64,000 nucleotides of DNA from an uncultured Aquimarina sp. (GCF_947495315.1 NZ_CANLYD010000003.1:124001-188000); one strand, 5' to 3'; counted from the first letter of the stretch, positions 26,750 to 36,623 are shown. Numbers and translations are program-made. The notes: generated by a model not told the origin, from the letters alone.

Positions 26750-28801
26750 ATGAAACTTAATCGTATAATATTTTTTATGGCTGTTAGTACGATGCTAATA
26801 GCTTGTAAAAAAGATCCTAGTATACAGGATCAAATCAATCAACAGGAAGCAAAGCAAGAAATAGTAGAAGAAAAATTCGACTACAATGTAGAGCAGTTTG
26901 CGGATATTAAAGTGCTGAGATATCAAATTCCAGGATGGGAAAATCTTTCCTTAAAAGAACAAAAGTTAGTATACTATCTTACACAAGCCGGTCTAAGCGG
27001 AAGAGATATTATGTGGGATCAAAATTATCGTCATAATCTTCAGATTCGTAAGGCGTTAGAAAAAGTGTATACCTCATATGCGGGAGATAAAACTAGTAAT
27101 GATTGGAAATCTTTTGATACATACCTTAAAAGAGTATGGTTTTCTAATGGAATTCACCACCATTATAGTAATGATAAAATCAAACCAGAATTTACGAGAG
27201 AATACTTGGCTACGCTTTTAACAGAAACTAAAACTGAGTTATCAGAAGATGCGATCAATGTTATCTTTAATGAGGAAGATGCTAAAAAAGTAAACCAGGC
27301 GAAAGGTATTGATAATGTAGCGATGTCAGCAGTTAATTTTTACGGACCTGGTGTAACTAATAAAGATGTTGAGTCTTTTTATGGTGAAATGAAATCTCCT
27401 GATCCTAAAAAACCATTATCCTACGGTTTAAATTCTCAACTAGTAAAAGAGAATGGTGTGCTTAAAGAAAGAGTGTATAAATCAGGAGGGTTATATGGCG
27501 CAGCAATTGATGAAATCATCAAATGGTTAGAAAAAGCACAAGGCGTTGCAGAAAATAAGGCGCAAGGAGACGCATTGGTATTATTAATACAATATTATAA
27601 AACAGGTGATCTAAAAACTTGGGATGATTATAATGTAGCTTGGACTAAAGCAACAGAAGGGAATATTGATTATATCAATAGTTTTATAGAAGTATATAAC
27701 GATCCTCTTGGGTATAGAGGTTCTTATGAGACAATCGTGCAGATTAAAGATTTTGATATGTCCAAGAAAATGGCGGTTTTATCAGAAAATGCGCAATGGT
27801 TTGAAGACAATTCTCCATTAATGGATGAACACAAAAAAGATAGTGTAGTAGGAGTGACATACAAGGTTGTAACGGTAGCCGGAGAAGCTGGAGATGCTTC
27901 ACCTAGTACACCAATAGGAGTGAACCTCCCGAATGCAAACTGGATTAGAGCAGCTGTAGGATCAAAGTCAGTGTCATTAGGTAATATTATTGGAGCCTAT
28001 AATAATGCAGGTAGTTCTGGTCGTCTTAAAGAATTTGTTCACGACGATGAAGAATATGAATTAGAAAAAAAGTATGGCCAATTAGGAGATAAGTTACATA
28101 CTGCTTTACACGAGGTTGTAGGACACGCATCGGGTCAGTTAAACCCAGGAGTAGGAGAAACTAAAGAGACATTAAAGAATTATGCTTCTACGATGGAAGA
28201 AGGGCGTGCAGATTTAGTTGGATTATATTACTTAATGGATCCAAAATTACAAGAATTAGGTTTGGTAGAAGACTGGGAAAAAGTTGGAAAAGCTGCCTAT
28301 GATGGTTACATCAGAAATGGATTGATGACCCAGTTAATCCGTCTTAATCTAGGTGATGATGTAGAAGAAGCACATATGCGTAATCGTCAGTGGGTAAGTG
28401 CTTGGGCTTTCGAGCAAGGGGCAAAAGACAATGTAATCGAGAAAGTTACCAGAGAAGGGAAAACATATTATAATATCAATGATTATGCGAAGCTTCGTGA
28501 AATCTTTGGTCGTTTATTGCGTGAAACGCAGCGTATCAAATCTGAAGGAGATTTTAAAGCTGCTGAAGCGTTAGTAGAAGGATATGGAGTGAAAGTTGAT
28601 CAGGCAGTTCACGCAGAAGTTCTAAAAAGGAATGAACAGTTTACATCTGCTCCTTACAGTGGTTTTGTAAATCCTGTTTTGGTTCCTGAAACGGATGAGA
28701 ATGGTGAAATTACTAAGATCAACGTAACACAGCCTAAAGATTTTGTTACTCAAATGCTTGAGTATAGTAAGACCTATGGATTTTTACCTGAAGTGAATTA
28801 G
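26750..28801 (+). CDS. Dipeptidyl peptidase III family lipoprotein (M49)
   Basis: A 683-residue lipoprotein (lipobox LIAC, Cys19). The M49 zinc motif HEVVGH (HExxxH) lies at about 453-458 and the second motif EEGRAD at about 482-487, which is EExRAD in the family. DPP III removes dipeptides from the N-terminus of short peptides. Bacteroidota carry related enzymes; the lipid anchor places this one in the envelope, probably for peptide scavenging. Confidence 0.92.
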   Translation: MKLNRIIFFMAVSTMLIACKKDPSIQDQINQQEAKQEIVEEKFDYNVEQFADIKVLRYQIPGWENLSLKEQKLVYYLTQAGLSGRDIMWDQNYRHNLQIRKALEKVYTSYAGDKTSNDWKSFDTYLKRVWFSNGIHHHYSNDKIKPEFTREYLATLLTETKTELSEDAINVIFNEEDAKKVNQAKGIDNVAMSAVNFYGPGVTNKDVESFYGEMKSPDPKKPLSYGLNSQLVKENGVLKERVYKSGGLYGAAIDEIIKWLEKAQGVAENKAQGDALVLLIQYYKTGDLKTWDDYNVAWTKATEGNIDYINSFIEVYNDPLGYRGSYETIVQIKDFDMSKKMAVLSENAQWFEDNSPLMDEHKKDSVVGVTYKVVTVAGEAGDASPSTPIGVNLPNANWIRAAVGSKSVSLGNIIGAYNNAGSSGRLKEFVHDDEEYELEKKYGQLGDKLHTALHEVVGHASGQLNPGVGETKETLKNYASTMEEGRADLVGLYYLMDPKLQELGLVEDWEKVGKAAYDGYIRNGLMTQLIRLNLGDDVEEAHMRNRQWVSAWAFEQGAKDNVIEKVTREGKTYYNINDYAKLREIFGRLLRETQRIKSEGDFKAAEALVEGYGVKVDQAVHAEVLKRNEQFTSAPYSGFVNPVLVPETDENGEITKINVTQPKDFVTQMLEYSKTYGFLPEVN

Positions 28802-28825
28802 GCAGAATTAAAAACAACATTATGT

Positions 28826-28864
28826 AACCAGGATTTTATAAAATAAAGTCCTGGTTTTTTTTAT
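28826..28864 (+). terminator. Terminator of the DPP III gene
   Basis: AACCAGGA / TCCTGGTT stem (28826-28833 with 28849-28856) and an eight-plus T run. Confidence 0.85.
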
Positions 28865-28976
28865 GCAAAATGCTCTGTTCAATTGCTTGTTAATTTTCTT
28901 AAAACTACCCTACAAGCAAGCACAAAAAACACCCAAAATAGGATGTTTTCATATTAGTAATAAATGATTTTAGTCT

Positions 28977-29603
28977 TTAAAAATCATACTTTTTCTCGAT
29001 CGCATACCGAAGTAGTTCTCCTTTTCCGTGAAGCCCTAGTTTACGAATAATGTTTTTACGATGTGTTTCTATAGTAGATACAGAGTTAAATCTAATGGCG
29101 GCAATTTCTGAAGAGGTTTTTCCTTGTCCGATGAGGGTTAGTATTTCTCTTTCGCTTTTAGATAAAACTGTTTTTTTTGCTCGTTGTTCGGTCTCTTCAG
29201 AGAAAAAAGAAGGATCAATCGTGGCGTCAAAATAGGTATTTCCTTTCATCACTTCCTGAATAGCTGCAAGTACTTCTTCCAGCGGAGAGTTTTTAAGTAA
29301 ATAACCGGAAGCGCCAGCCGCTACCATTTGTCTTACCGCATCCTCTTGATCAAACATAGAAAAAGCAATAATCTTAGTATGAGGTAACTCTTTTTTGATG
29401 ATCTTGGTAGCGGCAATGCCATCAATTTTTGGCATACGAATATCCATTAGTACTATTTTGGGTTGTTTCCTTCTTACAATGGCTAATAATTCTTCGCCAT
29501 CATTAGCCATACCGACAATACTAATATCTTCTTCATATTTTAGTAATAAATGTATTCCATCGATCAATGACTGATGATCTTCGGCAATAGCTACTGTAAT
29601 CAT
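28977..29603 (-). CDS. Response regulator, NarL/FixJ type
   Basis: A 208-residue regulator: receiver domain (about 1-120) with phospho-acceptor Asp54 in IVLMDIRMPKIDG and conserved Lys in YLLKNSP; LuxR-type HTH (about 145-205; LSKSEREILTLIGQGKTSSE). The start overlaps the end of the histidine kinase gene by 4 bases, so the pair is co-translated. Confidence 0.95.
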   Translation of the reverse strand: MITVAIAEDHQSLIDGIHLLLKYEEDISIVGMANDGEELLAIVRRKQPKIVLMDIRMPKIDGIAATKIIKKELPHTKIIAFSMFDQEDAVRQMVAAGASGYLLKNSPLEEVLAAIQEVMKGNTYFDATIDPSFFSEETEQRAKKTVLSKSEREILTLIGQGKTSSEIAAIRFNSVSTIETHRKNIIRKLGLHGKGELLRYAIEKKYDF

Positions 29604-31480
29604 ATTGGTATATTTATGATAATATTAGTTCCTTTCCCTATGGTAGAGTCAATCTCAAAAGTTCCTTCCATATGTTCTATGCGTTTTTCAATACTTTTTA
29701 GTCCCATTCCATCTTTTTCTGGAAGTATCTTGGCATTAAACCCTTTTCCATTGTCTTCTACAATAATGTTAAGCAGCGAATCGTGATTGGTTAATGAGAT
29801 GTGGATTTCGGATGCATTGGCATGTTTAATAGTATTGGTGATCAGTTCTTGTATAATCCTAAAGATAGAAATCTCTAAGGCGTTATCTAATCTTTCATCT
29901 AAACCATAATCTTGTACTTCGATTAGTAATCCATCCCCATTAGATGCTTTTTTTGCTAGATTTTTTACCGCTGGTAATAATCCCTGTTTCGCCATAACTC
30001 CACTGTTTTTTTCGTGGGCTATGGTTCTCACTTTCTGGTAGGCTTCATCGAGTAGATTATTGGTTTTACTATACAATTCTTCGATATTCTCCACTTTTGG
30101 ATTGTCTCGATTATTTTTTAAGTGATCAAAATGAAGTTTTACTGTAGCTAATGTACTACCTAGATTATCGTGCAGATCATTAGCCAATCGCTGTCGTTCT
30201 TTTTCCTGTCCCGAAATCATAGCATCTATAGCGGTAAGTTCTTGCTCTTTCAGTAGTTTTTCTGTTTTTTGGATCTCTATTTCTCGTTCCTGTTCTGCGA
30301 TGCGTTGTTTGCGTTTGGTGTTTTTATAAACTAATATCGCGATAATAAGACCAATGACTAATGCCGAAGAGGAACCAATAAGCCAGTTTCTGTTTTTAAT
30401 CCGTTGTGCTTCGCTTTTAAGATTGGTATTTAGAAGTTGAACTATTTTTTTTTCTTTTTCGACTGTTTGGTATTTTGTTTCTATATCGTTAAGTGCTATT
30501 GCCTTTTTATATTCGTTTAGAGAATCTGAATACCTATTAAATTTATCATTATAAAAGAATGCGCTATCGTATTTTTTTAAACTTCTGTAGTTATTGGATA
30601 TTAAAGATGAAAGCTTTGTTAGTTTTAAAAAATTGTTTTTTGGTAGCTTTATTTTTTTCGCTCTTTGGTAGTATGTATTAGCCTTTTCATGTTCTTTGTT
30701 TTCGGAATGTATAATTCCAATGTTTGTGTAAATTCCGAATAATTCCTTCGTTGCAAAATAATAAGGAAGCTTATTGTATAATTTTTCTGCTTTTTTATAA
30801 TGATATAAAGCACTGTCTTTCTGCTCTAGAAAATAAGAAAAATTTACCCCTATAAGTTGATGTATTCTCCCTTGAATAAACCGATTATTACTTTGTGATG
30901 CAATGGTTAATGTGTTTTTGTACTCTTTAATATGCTCTTTTTGAAGAATACTGGCATCAATTGTAGTTTTGTAAAATAATAGAGTAGCCTTCTCACTATT
31001 ATCAAAGGCATATTTACGGTAAATTTCTATATATTTTGGAAATAACTCTTTTACGGTTCTATTTTTATAAAGAAATTTTAGAATTTTTCTTAAAGAGATA
31101 CAAGTTAATAATGAATCATTAGATGAGATTGATAGTTTAAGGGCTTTTTGATATTTGTCAAATGCTATAGAATCTTTAGGAATGTTTTGTGAAGAGAGTA
31201 TATCACCTTCAGCCAGTAAATATAAAGTTTTACTTAAGCGTGATTTTGAATTCTTCCTGATGGGAGATAAATTAAAACTCGTATTTTTTTTTAAATAATC
31301 AATGTTCCATTGTACTATTTTTTTATCAATTGAATTAGGAAGTTTAATCATTTTTTCTTCAGCTATATCAATTTGATAATCTTTAATATTGTATAGTACT
31401 TCTCTCAAAAAAACTTGTTCTTGAGAAAAGCACTTACAAAATATTAGGTTAAAAAACACTAAAAAGTATAGTCTCTGCAT
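29600..31480 (-). CDS. Sensor histidine kinase with TPR sensor domain
   Basis: A 626-residue kinase. The signal (about 1-20) precedes a periplasmic TPR region (about 60-340; NIGIIHSENKEHEKANTYYQRA). One membrane helix (LIGSSSALVIGLIIAILVYK, about 365-385) leads to a coiled coil, a HisKA_3 domain with the phospho-accepting His in NDLHDNLGS (about 436), and a HATPase_c domain with DNGKGF and GMGLKSIEKR. Partner of the NarL-type regulator. The signal sensed through the TPRs is unknown. Confidence 0.93.
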   Translation of the reverse strand: MQRLYFLVFFNLIFCKCFSQEQVFLREVLYNIKDYQIDIAEEKMIKLPNSIDKKIVQWNIDYLKKNTSFNLSPIRKNSKSRLSKTLYLLAEGDILSSQNIPKDSIAFDKYQKALKLSISSNDSLLTCISLRKILKFLYKNRTVKELFPKYIEIYRKYAFDNSEKATLLFYKTTIDASILQKEHIKEYKNTLTIASQSNNRFIQGRIHQLIGVNFSYFLEQKDSALYHYKKAEKLYNKLPYYFATKELFGIYTNIGIIHSENKEHEKANTYYQRAKKIKLPKNNFLKLTKLSSLISNNYRSLKKYDSAFFYNDKFNRYSDSLNEYKKAIALNDIETKYQTVEKEKKIVQLLNTNLKSEAQRIKNRNWLIGSSSALVIGLIIAILVYKNTKRKQRIAEQEREIEIQKTEKLLKEQELTAIDAMISGQEKERQRLANDLHDNLGSTLATVKLHFDHLKNNRDNPKVENIEELYSKTNNLLDEAYQKVRTIAHEKNSGVMAKQGLLPAVKNLAKKASNGDGLLIEVQDYGLDERLDNALEISIFRIIQELITNTIKHANASEIHISLTNHDSLLNIIVEDNGKGFNAKILPEKDGMGLKSIEKRIEHMEGTFEIDSTIGKGTNIIINIPI

Positions 31481-31503
31481 TTAAATATATTAGAACTGAT
31501 TCT

Positions 31504-31992
31504 TTAAATTATATAAGATCTACATATGTGATTTCCGAAATCAAGGAAAGGAAGCAATATTTTAATTTTTTCATCAGGATTTTCTATATCTATTATATGG
31601 TTTCTTGTTGGATAATTACCAGATTTTTTTTCACAAGAACTCAAATTTGATTGTTGTATTTTGTAGAATTCATCATTATCCACATTAGGATTTCTTGTTG
31701 GCTCGTCAGGAATATCTATCTTTATTTTTCTGGAATATGGCTCCTTGGTATTATTTTCAATTTCAGTTGGATGCACCATATTTATAGAGTATTCGTCATA
31801 ATTAGGTTCTTCATTATTTTCTTTTTCTTTTCTTGCAATGATAAGTTTTGAATGAGTTATTTCAAACGAGGTGTCGCTATGAAACTTAAATTTACAAGCA
31901 ATAATAAAACTTCTATTCAGTCCTACATGTATAGGTTGATACCCTCCATAATTTGAATCAATAATTAGGTACATTTGATCATTTAATCTCAT
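31504..31992 (-). CDS. Unknown protein upstream of the histidine kinase
   Basis: A 162-residue protein without signal or membrane segment. The N-terminal third is beta-rich (MYLIIDSNYGGYQPIHVGL); the middle is polar and low-complexity (Asn, Glu, Asp, Pro); two Cys lie near the C-terminal half. It sits 23 bases upstream of the kinase gene on the same strand and may be co-transcribed. Not recognised; the codon use looks like that of its neighbours. Confidence 0.55.
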   Translation of the reverse strand: MRLNDQMYLIIDSNYGGYQPIHVGLNRSFIIACKFKFHSDTSFEITHSKLIIARKEKENNEEPNYDEYSINMVHPTEIENNTKEPYSRKIKIDIPDEPTRNPNVDNDEFYKIQQSNLSSCEKKSGNYPTRNHIIDIENPDEKIKILLPFLDFGNHICRSYII

Positions 31993-32183
31993 AATATTAT
32001 TTTTTTACTGTTTAATTATTTAGTCACATCAAATCTCCCCAAAAAAGCAACATCACTCCATACCCAATACAAGGTATTTTTCTCTTTTTTAGGTGCTAAA
32101 ACCCAAAAAGATACTATGCTAGTTATCGTATGACACTAGCAATAAAAACAATTACTTGATTGAAAACTAGGGGTATAGTTTAA

Positions 32184-32375
32184 TTACTCCGGCCTTAAAT
32201 ACGTCTTTAAGACAAAAAGCAACAAAATAAAGATAATAAAACCGATGAGAATAAAAATACTGCCTTTGTAATATTTGCGATGTAGTTTAAGATCTTTACG
32301 GTAACTAAATATCATTAAAATGATAAAAGCTACTACAAAACATCCTGCAAATATCAACTGACCCGTACTAAACAT
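32184..32375 (-). CDS. Small two-helix membrane protein
   Basis: A 63-residue protein with two predicted membrane helices (LIFAGCFVVAFIILMIFSY and IFILIGFIIFILLLFVL) joined by a basic loop RKDLKLHRKYYKG. This pattern recurs in short uncharacterised flavobacterial membrane proteins. The 191 bases before it contain only a GCTAGT/ACTAGC hairpin (32118-32140) of unclear role. Confidence 0.65.
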   Translation of the reverse strand: MFSTGQLIFAGCFVVAFIILMIFSYRKDLKLHRKYYKGSIFILIGFIIFILLLFVLKTYLRPE

Positions 32376-32561
32376 ATTTTGTTATTTTTACGGCAAAGAT
32401 AATCATACCAATTAGTATAATATTACTCCTTAAATAAAATTAATTATACATACTTTCAATCATTTCTACCTTTGGGAGAAACGGGAATGAGGGATGTAAA
32501 AGAAATGTTTAATTAATTTTTGATGAAGCATATTTTAATTGGTGTCAAAAAGAATAAATAC

Positions 32562-32948
32562 ATGAAAGATAAAATTGCTGCTGTACAAGAATTTCATACA
32601 GCTTTTGAGATTGGATATAAGAATCAACCTATTGCAGATTTAGGAGCATCTAAAAACACACTTCGTTTTAATTTAATGAAAGAAGAAAATGAAGAATATC
32701 TAGAAGCCGCTCAGAATAATGATTTGGTAGAGGTGGCGGATGCGTTAGGCGATATGCTATATATTTTATGCGGAACCATCATAGAACATGGGATGCAACA
32801 TAAAATAGAAGAAGTGTTTACAGAGATCCAGCGTAGTAATATGAGTAAACTGGGAGAAAACGGTAAGCCTATTTATCGCGAAGATGGTAAAGTACTAAAA
32901 GGGCCTAATTATTTTAAACCGAACATCAAAGAGATTCTTGATCGATAA
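32562..32948 (+). CDS. MazG-like NTP pyrophosphohydrolase
   Basis: An all-alpha NTP pyrophosphohydrolase of MazG/phosphoribosyl-ATP pyrophosphohydrolase type. The metal-binding pattern is KEENEEYLEAA (ExxE) followed by VEVADALGDMLYILCG (ExxD), and the C-terminal KPIYREDGKVLKGPNYF is typical of Flavobacteriia orthologues. The ATG at 32562 (MKDKIAAVQEFH) is preferred to 32520 because conservation begins there; the extra 14 codons look like leader. Role: probably hydrolysis of non-canonical nucleotides. Confidence 0.85.
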   Translation: MKDKIAAVQEFHTAFEIGYKNQPIADLGASKNTLRFNLMKEENEEYLEAAQNNDLVEVADALGDMLYILCGTIIEHGMQHKIEEVFTEIQRSNMSKLGENGKPIYREDGKVLKGPNYFKPNIKEILDR

Positions 32949-32950
32949 AC

Positions 32951-32984
32951 AAAAATTCCGGAAAATACTCTTTCCGGAATTTTT
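32951..32984 (+). terminator. Intrinsic terminator
   Basis: AAAAATTCCGGAAA / TTTCCGGAATTTTT, 14-bp perfect stem with a 6-base loop, just after the MazG-like gene. Confidence 0.9.
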
Positions 32985-33038
32985 GTTTTAAATTATAATG
33001 TAGACGTTTTGAGCTATTGTTTTTTTAGTTTAATTTTC

Positions 33039-33087
33039 TCAAACCTCAAACCTCAAACCTCAAACCTCAAACCTCAAACCTCAAACC
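33039..33087. repeat. Seven tandem copies of a TCAAACC heptamer
   Basis: TCAAACC is repeated seven times without interruption, ending 4 bases before the ilvE stop codon, i.e. in the 3' untranslated part of ilvE on the minus strand. A microsatellite of this length is prone to slippage. It does not alter any reading frame in its present position. Confidence 0.97.
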
Positions 33088-33091
33088 TATT

Positions 33092-34159
33092 TTACACCTT
33101 CACTCTCCATCCAAAAGGATCTTCGGCTTTATTATATTGTATATTCATTAGCTCCTTCTTAAAATGAGAGGCATAAGAGTTCTCTTGTTTGTCTAGCTCA
33201 TAATGTTCTTCTTTATAGCCAAAAGCTTTTACAGGACTCACCACAGCAGCTGTACCCGCTCCAAAAATTTCTTTTAAGCTACCATTTTTAAATGCTTCTA
33301 CGATTTCACTTACTTTTATAGGTCTTACTTCTACAGTATATCCTTGCCTTTCTGCTAATGCAATAAGACTTTTACGGGTTATCCCATCTAGGATTCGATC
33401 ACTAATTGGAGCTGTTAGTAAAGTGTCATTTACTCTAAAAAAAACATTCATGGTACCAGCCTCTTCTACATATTCGTGAGATTCAGAATCTGTCCAGATA
33501 ATTTGTTGATACCCTTGTTCTTTGGCAAGTTTAGTTGGGTAAAATTGACCAGCATAATTACCAGCTGCTTTAGCATATCCAAAACCTCCACTAGCCGAAC
33601 GACTAAATTGTTCTGCAACTAATACACTGACATCTCCACTATAATAGGATTGTGCTGGTGAACAAATAATCATAAAACGATATTCATCCGCCTCTGATGC
33701 CGAAACACTAGGTTGTGTAGCAATCACAAATGGACGTATGTATAATGAATTTCCAAAACCTGATTTAATCCATTCATTATCTAATTTTAATAGATTATTG
33801 AGTCCATCAAAAAAATACTCCTCAGGAAATTCTGGCATTGCCAAACGTTCTGCAGATTTGTTGATTCTTTTGAAATTTTCATCAGGTCTGAATAAGAAAG
33901 TATCTCCCTGATCATCCTTATATGCCTTCATTCCTTCAAAAACTGCTTGTCCGTAATGAAATACTCGAGCAGACGGATCGAGCGTAAGAGGTCCGTATGG
34001 GACAATTTTTGGTGTCTGCCATTCGCCATTGACATAATCACATATAAACATATGATCTGTAAAAACTTTACCAAAAGCTAAGTTTTCAAAATCTACTTGT
34101 CCAATTTTGGATTCATGTACTCTGGTTATTTCAATCTCTTGCGGAACTGCATTTCTCAT
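33092..34159 (-). CDS. ilvE: Branched-chain amino acid aminotransferase
   Basis: A 355-residue class IV PLP aminotransferase for the last step of Val, Leu and Ile synthesis. FHYGQAVFEGMKAYK and YIRPFVIAT are characteristic. The PLP lysine is in FGYAKAAGNYA, and EEAGTMNVFFR and FGAGTAAVVSP are further family blocks. The length fits the longer BCAT group. A -7 box TATTTTTG lies on the minus strand at 34266-34273. Confidence 0.95.
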   Translation of the reverse strand: MRNAVPQEIEITRVHESKIGQVDFENLAFGKVFTDHMFICDYVNGEWQTPKIVPYGPLTLDPSARVFHYGQAVFEGMKAYKDDQGDTFLFRPDENFKRINKSAERLAMPEFPEEYFFDGLNNLLKLDNEWIKSGFGNSLYIRPFVIATQPSVSASEADEYRFMIICSPAQSYYSGDVSVLVAEQFSRSASGGFGYAKAAGNYAGQFYPTKLAKEQGYQQIIWTDSESHEYVEEAGTMNVFFRVNDTLLTAPISDRILDGITRKSLIALAERQGYTVEVRPIKVSEIVEAFKNGSLKEIFGAGTAAVVSPVKAFGYKEEHYELDKQENSYASHFKKELMNIQYNKAEDPFGWRVKV

Positions 34160-34265
34160 CCGATAGTTATTTATAAGGTTGTGAAATTTTTTGTTATCAA
34201 CTATTGCTTTTTAATTAATTATGTCATAAAATTAATAAGATGCTTACAATAGTTAATATTTTAAA

Positions 34266-34316
34266 CAAAAATACCCTTTTCTGATAAATTAAGAATTTTA
34301 AAAATGTTTAATTTTG
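34266..34316. promoter_or_regulatory. Divergent -7 boxes for ilvE and the DUF4920 gene
   Basis: Minus-strand TATTTTTG (34266-34273) faces ilvE; plus-strand TAATTTTG (34309-34316) faces the DUF4920 gene, 26 bases from its start. Both match TAnnTTTG exactly. No convincing TTG -33 element accompanies either. Confidence 0.45.
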
Positions 34317-34342
34317 CGAAACATCAATAATAATAATGTATT

Positions 34343-34849
34343 ATGAAAAAAATAGCACTGTTTTTTGCGGGATTGTCATGTATAGTAAGTTGTAATTCTG
34401 TTCAGAAAGAAAAAGAATCCTTTTCAGTTAAAGATATAGCGCTAAGCGAATATGATAATTTTGGAGGAGAAGTTTCATCGGATATTGTGTTTTATAAGAA
34501 TGCAATAGCAGAAAAGTATAAAAATCTAAATGAAGGTGATACGATCGATATTGCTTTTTCCAGTACAGTAAATGATGTTTGTAAAGCTAAAGGTTGTTGG
34601 ATGAAAGTTGCTTTGAATGAAGAAGAAGAAACTATGGTGAAGTTTAAAGACTATGGTTTTTTTGTTCCAAAAGATATTGAGAATGATACTATAATTGTTC
34701 AAGGAAAAGCATATGTTTCTGAAACCTCTGTCGACGAATTGCGTCATTTGGCTCAAGATGCCGGAAAATCTGAGGATGAAATAGCTGCTATTACTACTCC
34801 AAAGAAAACCTATTCTTTTATGGCAAATGGAGTTTTAGTAAAGCAATAA
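34343..34849 (+). CDS. DUF4920 lipoprotein
   Basis: A 168-residue lipoprotein (lipobox IVSC, Cys17). The DUF4920 core is present, including VCKAKGCWMKV with its Cys pair and DYGFFVPKDI. The family is an OB-like beta domain of unknown function, common in Bacteroidota. The stop codon overlaps the start of mnmD by one base (TAATG), so the two are translationally coupled. Confidence 0.88.
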   Translation: MKKIALFFAGLSCIVSCNSVQKEKESFSVKDIALSEYDNFGGEVSSDIVFYKNAIAEKYKNLNEGDTIDIAFSSTVNDVCKAKGCWMKVALNEEEETMVKFKDYGFFVPKDIENDTIIVQGKAYVSETSVDELRHLAQDAGKSEDEIAAITTPKKTYSFMANGVLVKQ

Positions 34850-35535
34850 TGAAAGGAAATTTAAAACGTGAGATTATCACCACTTCCGATGGTTCTACAA
34901 CCATTCACTTTCCTGAGTTAGATGAACATTATCATTCTAAACATGGAGCCATTAATGAAGCTAAACACGTCTTTATCAAAAATGGTTTTGATCATATTTT
35001 AGCTTCGGGAAAATTTCCTGAATTGAATATTCTGGAGATTGGCTTTGGAACAGGTTTAAACGCTTTTATCACCTATCTACAAGCTTTGAAAATTAATCAA
35101 AACATTAATTACGTTGGAGTAGAAGCGTATCCAGTTACTTTGGATGAGGTAAAGCTTTTGAATTATGTTGATCAATTATCTGCACTAAACTATCAGACAG
35201 TTTTTAATGAAATGCATGAATCCTCATGGGAAGATCAGAGTACGATATCTTCTTCTTTTCTCCTTACAAAACGTAAACAGTTTTTTACAGATATCAGGGA
35301 TGAAAATTGCTTTGATTTAATTTACTTTGATGCTTTTGGCGCAAGAGTGCAGCCAGAGTTATGGAGCGTAGATGTTTTCAAAAAAATGTATGAAGCACTA
35401 ATGGATAAAGGAGTTTTAGTTACGTATTCCGCAAAAGGAAGTGTAAGACGAGCAATGCAAGAAGTCGGTTTTGTTGTAGAAAGACTTCCTGGTCCACCAG
35501 GCAAGAGAGAAATGCTAAGAGCAACAAAGAATTAA
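34849..35535 (+). CDS. mnmD: tRNA mnm5s2U34 methyltransferase MnmD
   Basis: A 228-residue SAM-dependent methyltransferase that completes the mnm5s2U modification at the wobble position. ILEIGFGTGLNAFIT is the SAM-binding loop; DLIYFDAFGARVQPELW and VLVTYSAKGSVRRAM are typical of the MnmC2/MnmD domain. The FAD oxidase half of MnmC is absent, as in other stand-alone MnmD proteins. Confidence 0.93.
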   Translation: MKGNLKREIITTSDGSTTIHFPELDEHYHSKHGAINEAKHVFIKNGFDHILASGKFPELNILEIGFGTGLNAFITYLQALKINQNINYVGVEAYPVTLDEVKLLNYVDQLSALNYQTVFNEMHESSWEDQSTISSSFLLTKRKQFFTDIRDENCFDLIYFDAFGARVQPELWSVDVFKKMYEALMDKGVLVTYSAKGSVRRAMQEVGFVVERLPGPPGKREMLRATKN

Positions 35536-35643
35536 AGGGTATTTATACTTTTCTTGATCAATGATTTTAATATTTGTTAAACCTATAATAAAGAGGTAGG
35601 TTATGTTAAAAGTGGTTGGTATTTTGCACGAAATAACTCAACA

Positions 35644-36546
35644 ATGAAAGTGTTAATTACTGGGGCGACCGGACTTATTGGTCAGGAAATTGTTAGACTA
35701 TGTCATCAATCAAAAATTGATGTACATTATCTTACAACCAGTAAAAATAAACTTACTTCAGAAAAAAATTATAGAGGGTTTTACTGGAACCCTTCAGCTG
35801 ATGAAATAGATTCGAGATGTTTCGAAGATGTAGAGGTAATTATTAATCTTGTTGGTGCTACTGTTGCCAAACGCTGGACGAAGAAATATAAACAAGAGAT
35901 TATTGATAGCCGTGTTGATACTGCTTCACTTATTTTAGAATCACTTAAAAAAGTAAAACATTCTGTTCGACATATAGTATCTGCAAGTGCTATTGGGATT
36001 TATCCTAACTCCTTTCAGAATTATTATATGGAGGATTCCTCTATGGAAGATACTGGGTTCTTAGGAAAAGTGGTAAAAAAATGGGAAACGGCGGTTGAGG
36101 AATTTAAAATTCTAAATATTGAAGTGAGTCTTCTGAGAATTGGATTAGTACTTTCCAATAAAGGTGGAGCATTTCCTAAGATAGCTAATCCTATAAAACA
36201 AGGAATGGGCGCTGTTTTTGGTAACGGAAAACAGTGGCAGAGTTGGATACATGTAGAAGACTTGGCGCAAATGTTTATGTATGTTGTTGAGGAAGAGTTA
36301 ACAGGTTTGTATAATGCAGTAGCACCTAATCCTATTTCTAATCATAAACTGACTCATGTTATTGCTGATCATTTAGCTAAAAAAATAGTATTACCAAGTG
36401 TACCTAAATTTATGATGAAGCTTATTCTTGGAGATATGCATGTATTGTTGTTTAGTAGCCAGAGAGTGTGTAGTGATAAAATTTTAGAAACAGGTTTTCG
36501 ATTTAAACATGATAATATTACTCAAGCAATTGAAGATCTTATTTGA
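35644..36546 (+). CDS. TIGR01777 family SDR epimerase-like protein
   Basis: A 300-residue extended short-chain dehydrogenase-like protein (YfcH/SDR39U1 type). The Rossmann motif GATGLIGQEI is near the N-terminus. FYWNPSADEID, INLVGATVAKRWT and a C-terminal DUF1731-like part (VLLFSSQRVCSDKILETGF) are typical. The substrate of the family is unknown. Confidence 0.92.
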   Translation: MKVLITGATGLIGQEIVRLCHQSKIDVHYLTTSKNKLTSEKNYRGFYWNPSADEIDSRCFEDVEVIINLVGATVAKRWTKKYKQEIIDSRVDTASLILESLKKVKHSVRHIVSASAIGIYPNSFQNYYMEDSSMEDTGFLGKVVKKWETAVEEFKILNIEVSLLRIGLVLSNKGGAFPKIANPIKQGMGAVFGNGKQWQSWIHVEDLAQMFMYVVEEELTGLYNAVAPNPISNHKLTHVIADHLAKKIVLPSVPKFMMKLILGDMHVLLFSSQRVCSDKILETGFRFKHDNITQAIEDLI

Positions 36547-36570
36547 TAGAATAGATAAATGATGTTATAT

Positions 36571-36604
36571 AAAAAGGTCAACATTCTAGAATGTTGACCT
36601 TTTT
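36571..36604. terminator. Perfect-palindrome bidirectional terminator
   Basis: A 34-bp perfect palindrome (arms 36571-36587 and 36588-36604) starts AAAAAGGTCAACATTC and ends in TTTTT, between convergent genes. Confidence 0.92.
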
Positions 36605-36623
36605 ATATAAAAGTTTTTTTGAT

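Noticed and set aside
32118..32140. GCTAGT/ACTAGC hairpin as a terminator or riboswitch
   Set aside because: Short stem with no T run and no gene arrangement that would give it a clear role.
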